Source: Acidobacteriota bacterium
GTDB taxonomy: Bacteria; Acidobacteriota; Thermoanaerobaculia; Gp7-AA8
Direction: 5' to 3'
DNA length: 37,010 nt
Assembly: GCA_019242175.1 (NCBI GenBank)
Contig: JAFAVZ010000485.1
Location: forward strand, 1-37,010
Shown piece after piece: positions 1-8,560 of the stretch. Numbering within the stretch: the first letter of the stretch is position 1; each line of letters starts with the position of its first letter. The translations under genes and the position numbers were made by a program. The notes under the pieces are model-generated. The model was given only the letters and a program-made list of their open reading frames with translations. It was not told the origin of the DNA and did no database searches.

Positions 1-791
1 CGGCCGACCAACCGCGCCGGCTCCATATTTCGGCGCTCTCGGATCTCGGCCACGATGTGGAACTTCTCCGTCCGCCGTTCGGGATGGTTCGTCACGGCGA
101 GAATCGTCTTGATCACTTCCGCATCGGGATCATCCCCCTCGGGCGAAAGGACGACGATGGCCCGCGTGGCGTTGAAGTTCACGATCTTCAGGTCGCCGAG
201 GTCGATGGGATTCCCGCGGCGGCAGACGATGCGCGTGGTCTTCGGATCGGCGATGCGCTCCCGCACTTCGTCGTCCATCGATACCTTGTCGCGGTCGGCC
301 ATGATCACGATCACGTTGCGTTTGCGGTGCTCGTTGCCGAGAACGAGCTCGCCGACGATGGAGAAGATGCGGTCGTTCCACCCGAGGATCACGACGTGGT
401 CGACTTCGGCGACGAGCGAACGGCCCTTGCGCAGCTCCTCGATCTGATTGCCGACGCCGTTGGAGATGAGACCGATGAGCGTGCCGAGGATGAAGATGCC
501 GCCGAGGGTGACGAGCAGCATCATGAAGAGATACAAAGCGTCGCCGGTGTCACCGCCCACCATGCCCGCATCGAGCGCGTGCATCAGGCTGCGCCACATC
601 AGTTCGGGGAAGGAGATCGCCGTGCCGTTCTCGCCGGCTGGGACGTCGCCCAGCACTACGAGCAGGATCGATGCGACGGTCAGAAATGCGATGGTGACGA
701 TCGCCAGCCACGCGATGAGCGCGGGAGTTCCTTTGGACAGCGTGTTGTCGAACGCGTAGCGCAGCCGCTGACGAAGCGTGAATGTCTTCAC
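1..791 (-). CDS. CASTOR/POLLUX-like ion channel / TrkA-N (RCK) domain protein, 3' part outside the window
   Basis: Minus-strand frame from GTG at 791 reads VKTFTLRQRLRYAFDNTLSKGTPALIAWLAIVTIAFLTVASILLVVLGDVPAGEN...FMMLLVTLGGIFILGTLIGLISNGVGNQIEELRKGRSLVAEVDHVVILGWNDRIFSIVGEL...; open to the window edge. TM segments plus an RCK-like Rossmann motif. Confidence 0.75.
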   Translation of the reverse strand, partial: MKTFTLRQRLRYAFDNTLSKGTPALIAWLAIVTIAFLTVASILLVVLGDVPAGENGTAISFPELMWRSLMHALDAGMVGGDTGDALYLFMMLLVTLGGIFILGTLIGLISNGVGNQIEELRKGRSLVAEVDHVVILGWNDRIFSIVGELVLGNEHRKRNVIVIMADRDKVSMDDEVRERIADPKTTRIVCRRGNPIDLGDLKIVNFNATRAIVVLSPEGDDPDAEVIKTILAVTNHPERRTEKFHIVAEIRERRNMEPARLVG

Positions 792-927
792 AGGACCTCT
801 TTTTGTCGAGAGATTTCGGACTCGGGCGGCCACGGTAACAGAAACCGCGTGCTAACCGACTCGTCACAACCGCCGTCCGTCAAAAAGATAAACTCCCGCG
901 ATTTCACATCTTCAGGAGGTCCGCGAT

Positions 928-3900
928 TTGAGAAAGCTCACCCTGCTGATGCTCGCCCTGGCCCTGGCGTTGCCGCTCGCCGCAGCGCCGAAGAAGAAAG
1001 AGCCCGAAAAGAAGAAGTTCGATCCGGCGGAAGAGATCAACAAGCCGCGGCCGGACGCGCGCACGGTGAAGTTCACGACGTCCGAGGCGACGTGGTCTTC
1101 GATCGACCTCTCGCCTGATGGCTCCACGCTCGTCTTCGACCTCCTCGGCGACATCTACACGGTGCCGGTCGGGGGCGGGAAGGCGAAGGCGATCCAGAGC
1201 GGGCCGGCGTTCGACCAGCATCCGCGCTACTCGCCCGACGGCAAGACGATCGCGTTCGGCAGCGACCGCAGCGGGATCGAGAACGTCTGGCTGATGGATG
1301 CCGACGGCAAGAACCCGCGGGCGCTCACCACGGAGAAGAACTACTACGTTCGCTCCGCGGCGTGGTCGCCGGATGGCAACTATCTCGTCGCTCGCAAAGA
1401 GACCGGCGCGCGTGGCGGCATCCCGCCCGTCGAGCTGTGGCTCTATCACGTGCGCGGCGGCTCGGGCGTCAAGCTGACGTCTTCCGACGAGGTGAACAAC
1501 GCGTCGGGCCCGCTGTTCTCGACGGACAACCGCTACATCTACTTCTCGTCGCGCGACCGGCGCTTCAGCTACGCGCCGGTGATGAACAACGGCTTGTGGG
1601 ACATCAAGCGTTACGACCGCCGCACCGGCGAAGTCACGCAGCTCACCGGCGGTATGGGGGGCGCGGTGCGGCCGCTGCTCTCGCCGGACGGCAAGACGCT
1701 GCTCTTCGTCAGCCGCCGCGACGCCGACTCCGTGCTCGTCGCGCGCGACCTGCAGAGCGGCAGCGAGCGCATCGTCCTGCGCGGCGTGACCCGCGACGAG
1801 CAGGAAGGCTTCACGCAGATGGATCTCTGGCCGAACTACGCGATGGCGAAGGACGGGCGGACGGTCTACTTCAGCAACAACGGCAAGCTGACGAAGCTCG
1901 ACGTCAACTCCGGCAAGACGGAGAACATCGCGTTCACGGCAGACGTCGAGCAGTCGCTCGCGCCGCGCGTGGCGTGGCAGGAGAAGGTCGAGCAGACGCC
2001 GAACGTGAAGGCACGCATTCTGCGCTGGGCGTCGCAAACGCCGGACGGCAGCGCGATCGTCTTCGACGCGTTCGGCCGCGTTTGGATGCAGAAGATCGCC
2101 GGCGGCAAGGCGACGGGCGAGCCGACGCGCATCACGCCGGACGGCGCCGGTCTCCCGCGCCGCGAGTATTCGCCGTCCGTCTCGCCGGACGGCCAGTGGG
2201 TCGCGTTCGTCACCTGGAGCGACAAAGACGGCGGCGCGATCTGGAAGTCGCGCCTCGGCTCCTCCGAGGCGCCGACCAAGCTGACCACGGTGCCGGGCCA
2301 CTACGTCAATCCGGAGTGGTCGCCGAAGGGCGACCGCCTCGTGTTCGTGCAGGGCACCGGCCTCGAGCTGCGCGGCCGCCAGCCGGAAGAGGAGAGTTTC
2401 TTCGAGATCCGTTGGATGCCGGCGAACGGCGGCGAGACGCAGTTCGTTTCGCCGGTGAAGCTCGGCTCCACGTTCCGCTTCCATCCCCAGGCGTGGTGGA
2501 ACAACGACGGCTCGCGCATCTACTATCGGGAGGCGATCGATCCGGAGAAGCCGACGGACGACCCGAAGAACGAGCTCGTCTCCGTCCGCCCGGACGGCAC
2601 CGACAAACGCCGCCATCTCCGCTTCCCCGCGATCGGCGACCTCGTGCCGTCGCCGGACGAGCAGTGGGTCGCGTTCACCTCACGCGACAACGTCTACGTC
2701 GCCGCACTGCCCGGCATCCAGATGAAGGAGCCGGTGGAAGTCAGCCTGAAGGAAGGCTCGGTGCCCGTGTGGCGTCTCTCCGAGGAGGCCGGCGGGTACG
2801 TCGATTGGGCGGACAAGGGACAGACGATCACCTGGACGCTCGGCAATCAGTTCCATCGCCTCCCGATGAAGTCCGCGCTCGCGTTCGTCGAGGCCGAGAA
2901 GAAGAAGGCCGACGCGAAGGAGAAGCCGGGAGACAAGAAGGATGATGATGCGAAAGACGATGACGCCAAGAAGCAGGCCGACAAGGCCGACAAAGGCGAT
3001 GAGCCGAAGCTGAAGGTGCCAAAGTCGGAGTCGATCGCGATTGCGCTCAACGTGCCGCGCGACACGCCGAGCGGCTCGTTCGTCATCCGCAACGCGCGCA
3101 TCGTCACGATGAAGGGCGATGAGGTGCTCGATCGCGCCGACATCGCCGTGACGAACAATCGCATCACGGCCGTCGGTCCGAATCTCACCGCTCCCGCGGG
3201 CGCGAAGGAGATCGACGCCGCGGGCAAGACGATCATCCCCGGCCTCATCGACACGCACGCGCATCTGCACTACTCGTCGATGGAGATCTTCCCGGAGACG
3301 AAGTGGGAGTACGCCGCGAACCTCGCGTACGGCGTCACGACGGTTTACGACCCGTCCGCGCCGTCGCTCGACGTGTTCTCGCAGGCGGAGATGGTCGAGG
3401 CTGGCCTCATGATCGGTCCCCGCGTCTACTCCTCGGGCGACGTGCTCTACGGCGGGCAGCAGGCGGATGTCTTCGCGGAAGTGAACGACCTCGAGGACGC
3501 GCGCCGCCAGGTGCGCCGCATGAAGGCCTACGGCGCGCGCCTCATCAAGGTGTATCAGCAGCCGCAGCGCGCGGAGCGGATGTGGTTCGCCGAGGCTTGC
3601 CGGCAGGAGCAGATGCGGCTGACGGCGGAGGGGGCGGGCGAGCTCTCCACGGACATCACGATGGCGCTCGACGGCTTCACGTCTTTCGAGCACTCGCTGC
3701 CGGTCGAGCTGCATGACGACGTCATCCAGCTCATGGCTCAATCGAAGACGTTCTACACGCCGACGCTGATCGTGTCGTACGGCGGTCCGTGGGGCGAGCA
3801 GTACTTGTGGCAGTCGATGTCGCCGTCGCTGCACGACGATCCGAAGCTGCGCCGCTTCACGCCGCACTTCGCCGTCGACAATCTCGCGCGCCGCCACACG

Positions 3901-4326
3901 TGGATCGATCCGTCGGAGTACTTCTTCCCGACGGTCGCCACCGGCGCCGCCCAAATCCTCCGCGCCGGCGGCAACGTCTCCCTCGGCGCCCACGGCCAGC
4001 TCCAGGGCCTCGGCCCGCACTGGGAGCTCTGGGCGATGGCCGGTGAAGGAGCGACGGGCGGGCGCAAGGCGATGACGCCGATGGAGGCTCTCCGCGCCTC
4101 GACGATCCTCGCCGCCGACAAGCTCGGCTTCGCCCCCGACCTCGGCTCGATCGAGGTGGGCAAGCTGGCCGACTTCGCGGTGCTCGATGCGAACCCGCTC
4201 GACGACGTGCACAACACGGCGAAGGTGCGCTGGGTCGTGAAGAACGGTGACGTTTACGACGCGGCGACGCTCAATCGCGAATGGCCGTCGCGCGAGGAAC
4301 TGCCGAAGTTCTATTGGTCGGAGTAA
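928..4326 (+). CDS. TolB/PD40 beta-propeller fused to a C-terminal amidohydrolase (imidazolonepropionase-like), secreted
   Basis: TTG start at 928 behind AGGAGGT (915-921 region); signal peptide MRKLTLLMLALALALPLAAA; repeated SPDG propeller motifs; Lys/Asp-rich linker; amidohydrolase motif GLIDTHAHLHYSS and C-terminal GSIEVGKLADFAVLD. Confidence 0.9.
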   Translation: MRKLTLLMLALALALPLAAAPKKKEPEKKKFDPAEEINKPRPDARTVKFTTSEATWSSIDLSPDGSTLVFDLLGDIYTVPVGGGKAKAIQSGPAFDQHPRYSPDGKTIAFGSDRSGIENVWLMDADGKNPRALTTEKNYYVRSAAWSPDGNYLVARKETGARGGIPPVELWLYHVRGGSGVKLTSSDEVNNASGPLFSTDNRYIYFSSRDRRFSYAPVMNNGLWDIKRYDRRTGEVTQLTGGMGGAVRPLLSPDGKTLLFVSRRDADSVLVARDLQSGSERIVLRGVTRDEQEGFTQMDLWPNYAMAKDGRTVYFSNNGKLTKLDVNSGKTENIAFTADVEQSLAPRVAWQEKVEQTPNVKARILRWASQTPDGSAIVFDAFGRVWMQKIAGGKATGEPTRITPDGAGLPRREYSPSVSPDGQWVAFVTWSDKDGGAIWKSRLGSSEAPTKLTTVPGHYVNPEWSPKGDRLVFVQGTGLELRGRQPEEESFFEIRWMPANGGETQFVSPVKLGSTFRFHPQAWWNNDGSRIYYREAIDPEKPTDDPKNELVSVRPDGTDKRRHLRFPAIGDLVPSPDEQWVAFTSRDNVYVAALPGIQMKEPVEVSLKEGSVPVWRLSEEAGGYVDWADKGQTITWTLGNQFHRLPMKSALAFVEAEKKKADAKEKPGDKKDDDAKDDDAKKQADKADKGDEPKLKVPKSESIAIALNVPRDTPSGSFVIRNARIVTMKGDEVLDRADIAVTNNRITAVGPNLTAPAGAKEIDAAGKTIIPGLIDTHAHLHYSSMEIFPETKWEYAANLAYGVTTVYDPSAPSLDVFSQAEMVEAGLMIGPRVYSSGDVLYGGQQADVFAEVNDLEDARRQVRRMKAYGARLIKVYQQPQRAERMWFAEACRQEQMRLTAEGAGELSTDITMALDGFTSFEHSLPVELHDDVIQLMAQSKTFYTPTLIVSYGGPWGEQYLWQSMSPSLHDDPKLRRFTPHFAVDNLARRHTWIDPSEYFFPTVATGAAQILRAGGNVSLGAHGQLQGLGPHWELWAMAGEGATGGRKAMTPMEALRASTILAADKLGFAPDLGSIEVGKLADFAVLDANPLDDVHNTAKVRWVVKNGDVYDAATLNREWPSREELPKFYWSE

Positions 4327-4328
4327 GA

Positions 4329-4394
4329 ATGTAGGGCCGGCTCCAGCCGGCCCAATGTCGATCTACGGGGCCGGCTGGAGAGCCGGCCCTACGT
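4329..4394. repeat. Palindromic repeat, type A (GTAGGGCCGGCT..CCAGCCGGCCC / reverse copy)
   Basis: gtagggccggctccagccggccc-aatgtcgatctacg-gggccggctggagagccggccctac; same family as copies at 16694, 30926, 35136. Confidence 0.9.
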
Positions 4395-4396
4395 TC

Positions 4397-5101
4397 ATGT
4401 GCCTCGTCGTCGTTGCCCATCGCGCTTCGGATGCGTATCCGCTCGTCATCGCGGCGAACCGCGATGAGGACCACTCCCGTCCCGCCCTCCCGGCCGATTT
4501 CTGGCTCGACGACGCGAACATCCTCGGCGGACGCGACGCGCTCGCCGGCGGCACCTGGCTGGCGATCACGCGCGCCGGACGCTTTGCCGCCATCACGAAT
4601 TTGCGCTTCGCCGCGCGTGCGAATGCGCCGTCGCGCGGGATGCTCGTCGCTTCGTTTCTCCGCTCGTCGCTCTCGCCGATGGAGTACGTGAATGAGGTGG
4701 CGTCGCGGATGGACGACTATGCAGGCTTCCATCTCATCTGCGGCGTCGCAGGCGAAGGCGTGGCGTACGTGACGAACGCCGAACGCGTCGCGCACGAGTG
4801 GACGCCGGGCATTCATGCGGTGAGCAACGGGACGCCGGACGAGTTGTGGCCGAAGGTCGCAGCAGGCGAGGCGGCGATGCGGGCAGCGCTTGCGTCGGAC
4901 GATCTCGAAGGCGAGCTGCTGCGCTTCCTGCGCACGAATCACGGCCGCACGCCGGACCGCGAGGCGTTCGTGCTGAACGAGCGCTGGGGCACGCGGTCGT
5001 CGACGGTGATCGTCGCGACGCCGGAGGAGATCCGGTTCACGGAACAACGCTGGACGCGCAATGGCGCAGCAGACGGCGTGTCACGGTTCGTCATTCGTTA
5101 A
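4397..5101 (+). CDS. NRDE family (TANGO2-like) protein
   Basis: MCLVVVAHRASDAYPLVIAANRDEDHSRPALPADFW...GGTWLAITRAGRFAAITNLR; the NRDE motif itself (AANRDE) is present. The provided longer ORF start (4247) overlaps the preceding gene and runs through the repeat. Confidence 0.85.
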   Translation: MCLVVVAHRASDAYPLVIAANRDEDHSRPALPADFWLDDANILGGRDALAGGTWLAITRAGRFAAITNLRFAARANAPSRGMLVASFLRSSLSPMEYVNEVASRMDDYAGFHLICGVAGEGVAYVTNAERVAHEWTPGIHAVSNGTPDELWPKVAAGEAAMRAALASDDLEGELLRFLRTNHGRTPDREAFVLNERWGTRSSTVIVATPEEIRFTEQRWTRNGAADGVSRFVIR

Positions 5102-5153
5102 CGTGGGGACGGGCTTCAGCCGTCCCGGAGCGGGCTGAAGCCCGTCCCCACGT
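5101..5153. repeat. Palindromic repeat, type C-like (ACGTGGGGACGGGCTTCAG...CTGAAGCCCGTCCCCACGT)
   Basis: Direct reading; spans from the last base of the NRDE stop codon to the first base of the convergent yaeQ stop codon. Confidence 0.9.
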
Positions 5154-5692
5154 CAAGCTAAGCGGTGTTCCGCGATTGTCGTCTCGAAGTGCTTGTCGTT
5201 CACGTCGAGGTAGAGCTGCCGTTCGGTGACGCTGACCGAGACATCGACGCGGCGGTCGAGGGTCGCGGCGACCTCCTCGATGAAACGCGGCTCGAAGGCG
5301 TAGATCGGGATGTCTTCGCCGCCGTGCACCTTGCGCGCGCTCAGCTCGGACAACACCTGACGGATGTTGCGATGCGTGTAGACCGCCGCGCGGCCGGCGA
5401 GCTTGCTGCCGCGATGGAGGCGCTCGGCGTCCGGCGCGCCGACTTCGATCCACGCGGTGACGCGGCCGGTGAGGTCGCGCACGAGCACCGCGGGCAGATC
5501 GCCCGCCGCGACGCCTTCCGTCAGCTCGATGCCTTCCGTGTATTCGAGGCAGTAGGCGAGGAAGCGGGTGAGCATGAACTCGATCGTCTCGGAGGGCTGC
5601 TTCGCCATCCGGACGTCGAACGTTTCATAGACGCCGCGGTCGATGTCGGAGAGCTGGGTGGAGAAGTTGTAGATGGTCGCGGTGAGGGCCAT
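5153..5692 (-). CDS. yaeQ: YaeQ family protein
   Basis: MALTATIYNFSTQLSDIDRGVYETFDVRMAKQPSETIEFMLTRFLAYCLEYTEGIELTEG...EVGAPDAERLHRGSK...; characteristic YaeQ sequence. Confidence 0.9.
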   Translation of the reverse strand: MALTATIYNFSTQLSDIDRGVYETFDVRMAKQPSETIEFMLTRFLAYCLEYTEGIELTEGVAAGDLPAVLVRDLTGRVTAWIEVGAPDAERLHRGSKLAGRAAVYTHRNIRQVLSELSARKVHGGEDIPIYAFEPRFIEEVAATLDRRVDVSVSVTERQLYLDVNDKHFETTIAEHRLA

Positions 5693-5730
5693 GCGTGTGG
5701 CGGGCAGTGTCGCACACCGCCCGCCACATC

Positions 5731-6489
5731 TCACTCGATGGCGATGCCGGTGACGAAGTCGGCGTCCCCGCTGTCGGCGCGTACGATCGAGGCGTACGCG
5801 TAAACGCCGCGCGTAGAGTTCACCTGGATCATCGCGTTCTCCAGCACGCCGACGGCGAACTGGGAGAGCGCGTCGTTCACGAGGAGCAGCCCGCGCGGTT
5901 TGACCACGGTGGAGAAGCCGCTGTGGAACTCACCGTACTGGTCGAAGAGGCTGATGAAAAGATCCACCGACTGGTCGGACGGGTTCGCGATGCCGACGTT
6001 CGTGCGGTTGCCGTTCATCCCGCTGAGGCCGGGCAGCAGCGTGACGAGGCCGAGGCCGGTGGTGGAGAGGGCGGGGACGGTTTGGCCGTATTCGCCCTGG
6101 CCGGAGCCGATGTTGTAGACGCGCGCTCGCGCGGTGAGCCGCGTGTACGCGTTGTCTGCGAAGATCCGGATCGTCCCGACGCCGGCCTCGGCGCCGAAGA
6201 GCTCGCGCACGACGTCGTGGGCGACGAAAGACTCGCGCGGCGCGATCGGGACGGCGACTTCGTCGATGCGGCCGTCGGTGCGGTTGAAGACGAGGCGAAC
6301 CATCACCGGCTCCGTGCTCAGCGACGCGGTGTTCGTCACGGTGAGGTCGGTGCGCCACTGCGATCCGTACGCGCCGGCGGCGCGCGACGCGACCGGCACG
6401 AGGAGCTCGTTGCCGGTGACTTCGTTCGCCAGCGCGGGCAGCGACAGCAGCGCCGCGATGAGGATGCCGAGGTGTTTGTAGATGCTCAT
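5731..6489 (-). CDS. Secreted hypothetical protein, paralogous to the repeat domains of the 18340-20909 gene
   Basis: MSIYKHLGILIAALLSLPALANEVTGNELLVPVASRAAGAYGSQWRTDLTVTN...; signal peptide; pattern QWRTDLTVTN/ARVYNI..GQGEYGQTVPALS/RTNVGIANPS/GVYAYASIV parallels QSDVRLTNG/SRTYAST..GTFGQFIAAV/RTNLGIVEGS/ITAYASVLD. Confidence 0.7.
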   Translation of the reverse strand: MSIYKHLGILIAALLSLPALANEVTGNELLVPVASRAAGAYGSQWRTDLTVTNTASLSTEPVMVRLVFNRTDGRIDEVAVPIAPRESFVAHDVVRELFGAEAGVGTIRIFADNAYTRLTARARVYNIGSGQGEYGQTVPALSTTGLGLVTLLPGLSGMNGNRTNVGIANPSDQSVDLFISLFDQYGEFHSGFSTVVKPRGLLLVNDALSQFAVGVLENAMIQVNSTRGVYAYASIVRADSGDADFVTGIAIE

Positions 6490-6492
6490 GAG

Positions 6493-6518
6493 GCCTCCTT
6501 CTTTGTCGGGAAGGAGGC
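6493..6518 (-). promoter_or_regulatory. Hairpin sequestering the Shine-Dalgarno of the 5731-6489 gene
   Basis: On the mRNA: GCCUCCUUC-CCGACAAA-GAAGGAGGC followed by CUC-AUG; perfect 9-bp stem containing the whole AGGAGG. Confidence 0.6.
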
Positions 6519-6543
6519 TACGCGGCAGGCGCTTACGCGGCGC

Positions 6544-6981
6544 TTACAGCCGCAACGCGGCCAGCTTCGCCAACTCGGTGAGCTGCGCGGTGGTGAGCGT
6601 CGGCGAGCCGTCGCCGCGCCAGCCCATCGACTGGACCCACACGCCGGTGCCCTTCTTCCGGAAAAAGACGAACTGCGTCGACGCGGTCTTCTTCGACCTG
6701 AAGCCTTCTTCGCCGACTCCGCTGACCGCCTCGGAGGACTTGGTGTAGCGCTTCTTCCAGTAGTCGTACATCGACGGCGAGATCATCACGATCGCGACGA
6801 GCTTCCCGTCCTTGCCCGCGAAATTGAGCTCGCCTCCGGCGTCGGGCGAAGAGTTCTTCGCGACTTTGTGGACGCCGGTGAGGGCGCCGGCTTTCTCGAC
6901 GTCCGCGGGCGTGAGGAGATCGCCGGCGGCGAAGGCGGAGACGGCGAGCAGGAGGGCGAGGGACAAGGCGACGGTGCGCAT
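6544..6981 (-). CDS. Hypothetical secreted protein
   Basis: MRTVALSLALLLAVSAFAAGDLLTPADVEKAGALTGVHKVAKNSS...; clear signal peptide; the ORF as supplied (403 aa) is over-extended. Confidence 0.75.
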   Translation of the reverse strand: MRTVALSLALLLAVSAFAAGDLLTPADVEKAGALTGVHKVAKNSSPDAGGELNFAGKDGKLVAIVMISPSMYDYWKKRYTKSSEAVSGVGEEGFRSKKTASTQFVFFRKKGTGVWVQSMGWRGDGSPTLTTAQLTELAKLAALRL

Positions 6982-7020
6982 GCGCTCAGAATAACAAATG
7001 ACGGCGTGTAGGATGCGGCG

Positions 7021-7374
7021 ATGACCCGGCGTGGACGGCGCATCGTGCGCCTCGCGGCTCTCGCGGTTTTCCTGGGGATTGCTCTCGCCGTGCTTTTTCC
7101 GCATCCGTCCGTGTGGTCGCAGCCGTTCGAGGATGCGGCGTATCCGGCGGCGGTGTGGAACGCGTGGTGGTTCGCCCGCGGACTCGAGCGGCCGTCCGGA
7201 ACGTGGCTGAATGGCGTGACGTACACGTTCCTGGTCGAGAGCGCCGGCAAGGACGAGATCCGGGTCGTTTTTCTCGGACGAGAGCTCCTGAAGCCCGCGA
7301 CGAAGCCGGAGGAGATCCACGTATTCGTCAGTCGTTCTTCGGGGCGCGTCGAGCGCTGGATGTTTCATGATTGA
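7021..7374 (+). CDS. Hypothetical protein with N-terminal TM segment
   Basis: MTRRGRRIVRLAALAVFLGIALAVLFPHPSVWSQPFEDAAYPAAVWNAWWFARGLERPSG...; divergent from the 6544-6981 gene. Confidence 0.55.
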   Translation: MTRRGRRIVRLAALAVFLGIALAVLFPHPSVWSQPFEDAAYPAAVWNAWWFARGLERPSGTWLNGVTYTFLVESAGKDEIRVVFLGRELLKPATKPEEIHVFVSRSSGRVERWMFHD

Positions 7375-7417
7375 GGGGATGGACGCCGTTCTAGCCGCTC
7401 CCGTATCAGAACAAATC

Positions 7418-8560
7418 ATGCGCCGACTGCTGCCCTTTCTTCTCGCCGCCCTGACCGCGCCGGCCGCTTTCGCCGCGCCGCTCGTCACGCAAGCGGTCGT
7501 CTCCCACACGTACGCACCGCCGCCGGGCGTGTTCGCCGCGACGGCGAAGGCGGTCTCGCTGGTGCGGACGGACGCGGGCGTCGTCGGCTGTTGGGCGAAC
7601 GCGCCGCAGATCCTCTGCGCGACGCTCGCGCCGGCGGGCGGCTTCGACACGCCGGTCGTGCTGCCGTCGTACACATCGGGCGTCGCCGGCTCCGTTCCGG
7701 CGGTCGCGTGGAACGGGCGGGAGCTGCTCGTCGCGTTCGAAGAAGGGGAGAACATCGCGCTCGTGCGGCTCGATCGTTCCCTGCGCGTGCTCGCGCCGCC
7801 GAAGCCGCTCGAGTTCCGCGCGTCGGCCGGATCCGCGCCCGCGCTTTCGTGGAACCGGAACGAATGGCTGCTGACGTACCGGAACTACGAGGCGTACATC
7901 GCGGCGACCGGCGCGGCCATGTACGCGGAGTCCGATCCGTGGCCGGTCGTCGACAGCGGCCTGTCCGGCGACGAGGTCGTCGTCATCCACAGCCCCGGCA
8001 CACGCACCGTTGCGGGCCCGCCGTCTTGCCACTACATCATGTACGGCTTCGGCTGCTGCACGATCTGCAATCCGACGACAGTGCAGGAGCCGGAGTGGCA
8101 CGCCACCTCCTCGGTCGTGGGCCCGGTGCCGCTGCCGTTGGATCGTTACACCGACGCCCGCAGCGCCGCGCTCGCCCAACGCGGCAACGGCGCGCTCCTC
8201 GTGTGGCCGCAGATCGAGTTCGCCACGAGCGCCCTGCTCACCGCATCGCTCGACGGCAACCGTCTCGGCGCCACGCAGCGCATCGGCGTGACGGCGAACG
8301 GCGTCCTGCCACGCATCGCCGCGACCCCGACGAACGGCCTCGTGGTCTGGGAAGAAGCGGGCGACATCCGCGGCGTGTTGGTCGACGCCGACGGCAAGGC
8401 AGACGGCGATCCGTTCGTCATCGCCGCCACCGCACCGGTCGAAGCGCATCCGTCGGTGATCGCGATGAACGAGAACGAGTACGTCGTCGCGTACGAGATC
8501 GAAGGCAAGCTCGCGACGCGGTTCGTGATCCTGCAGCAGTCGAAACGCCGCAGCCGTTAG
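7418..8560 (+). CDS. Hypothetical secreted protein with an internal Cys cluster
   Basis: MRRLLPFLLAALTAPAAFAAPLVTQAVVSHTYAPPPG...; signal peptide; SCHYIMYGFGCCTICNPT segment. Confidence 0.7.
   Translation: MRRLLPFLLAALTAPAAFAAPLVTQAVVSHTYAPPPGVFAATAKAVSLVRTDAGVVGCWANAPQILCATLAPAGGFDTPVVLPSYTSGVAGSVPAVAWNGRELLVAFEEGENIALVRLDRSLRVLAPPKPLEFRASAGSAPALSWNRNEWLLTYRNYEAYIAATGAAMYAESDPWPVVDSGLSGDEVVVIHSPGTRTVAGPPSCHYIMYGFGCCTICNPTTVQEPEWHATSSVVGPVPLPLDRYTDARSAALAQRGNGALLVWPQIEFATSALLTASLDGNRLGATQRIGVTANGVLPRIAATPTNGLVVWEEAGDIRGVLVDADGKADGDPFVIAATAPVEAHPSVIAMNENEYVVAYEIEGKLATRFVILQQSKRRSR

Noticed and set aside
904-4212. Long antisense ORFs (904..2616 -, 2680..4212 -) opposite the propeller-amidohydrolase gene
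   Set aside because: Arg/Val/Asp/His-rich translations with no domain signatures; typical high-GC shadow ORFs of a well supported CDS.
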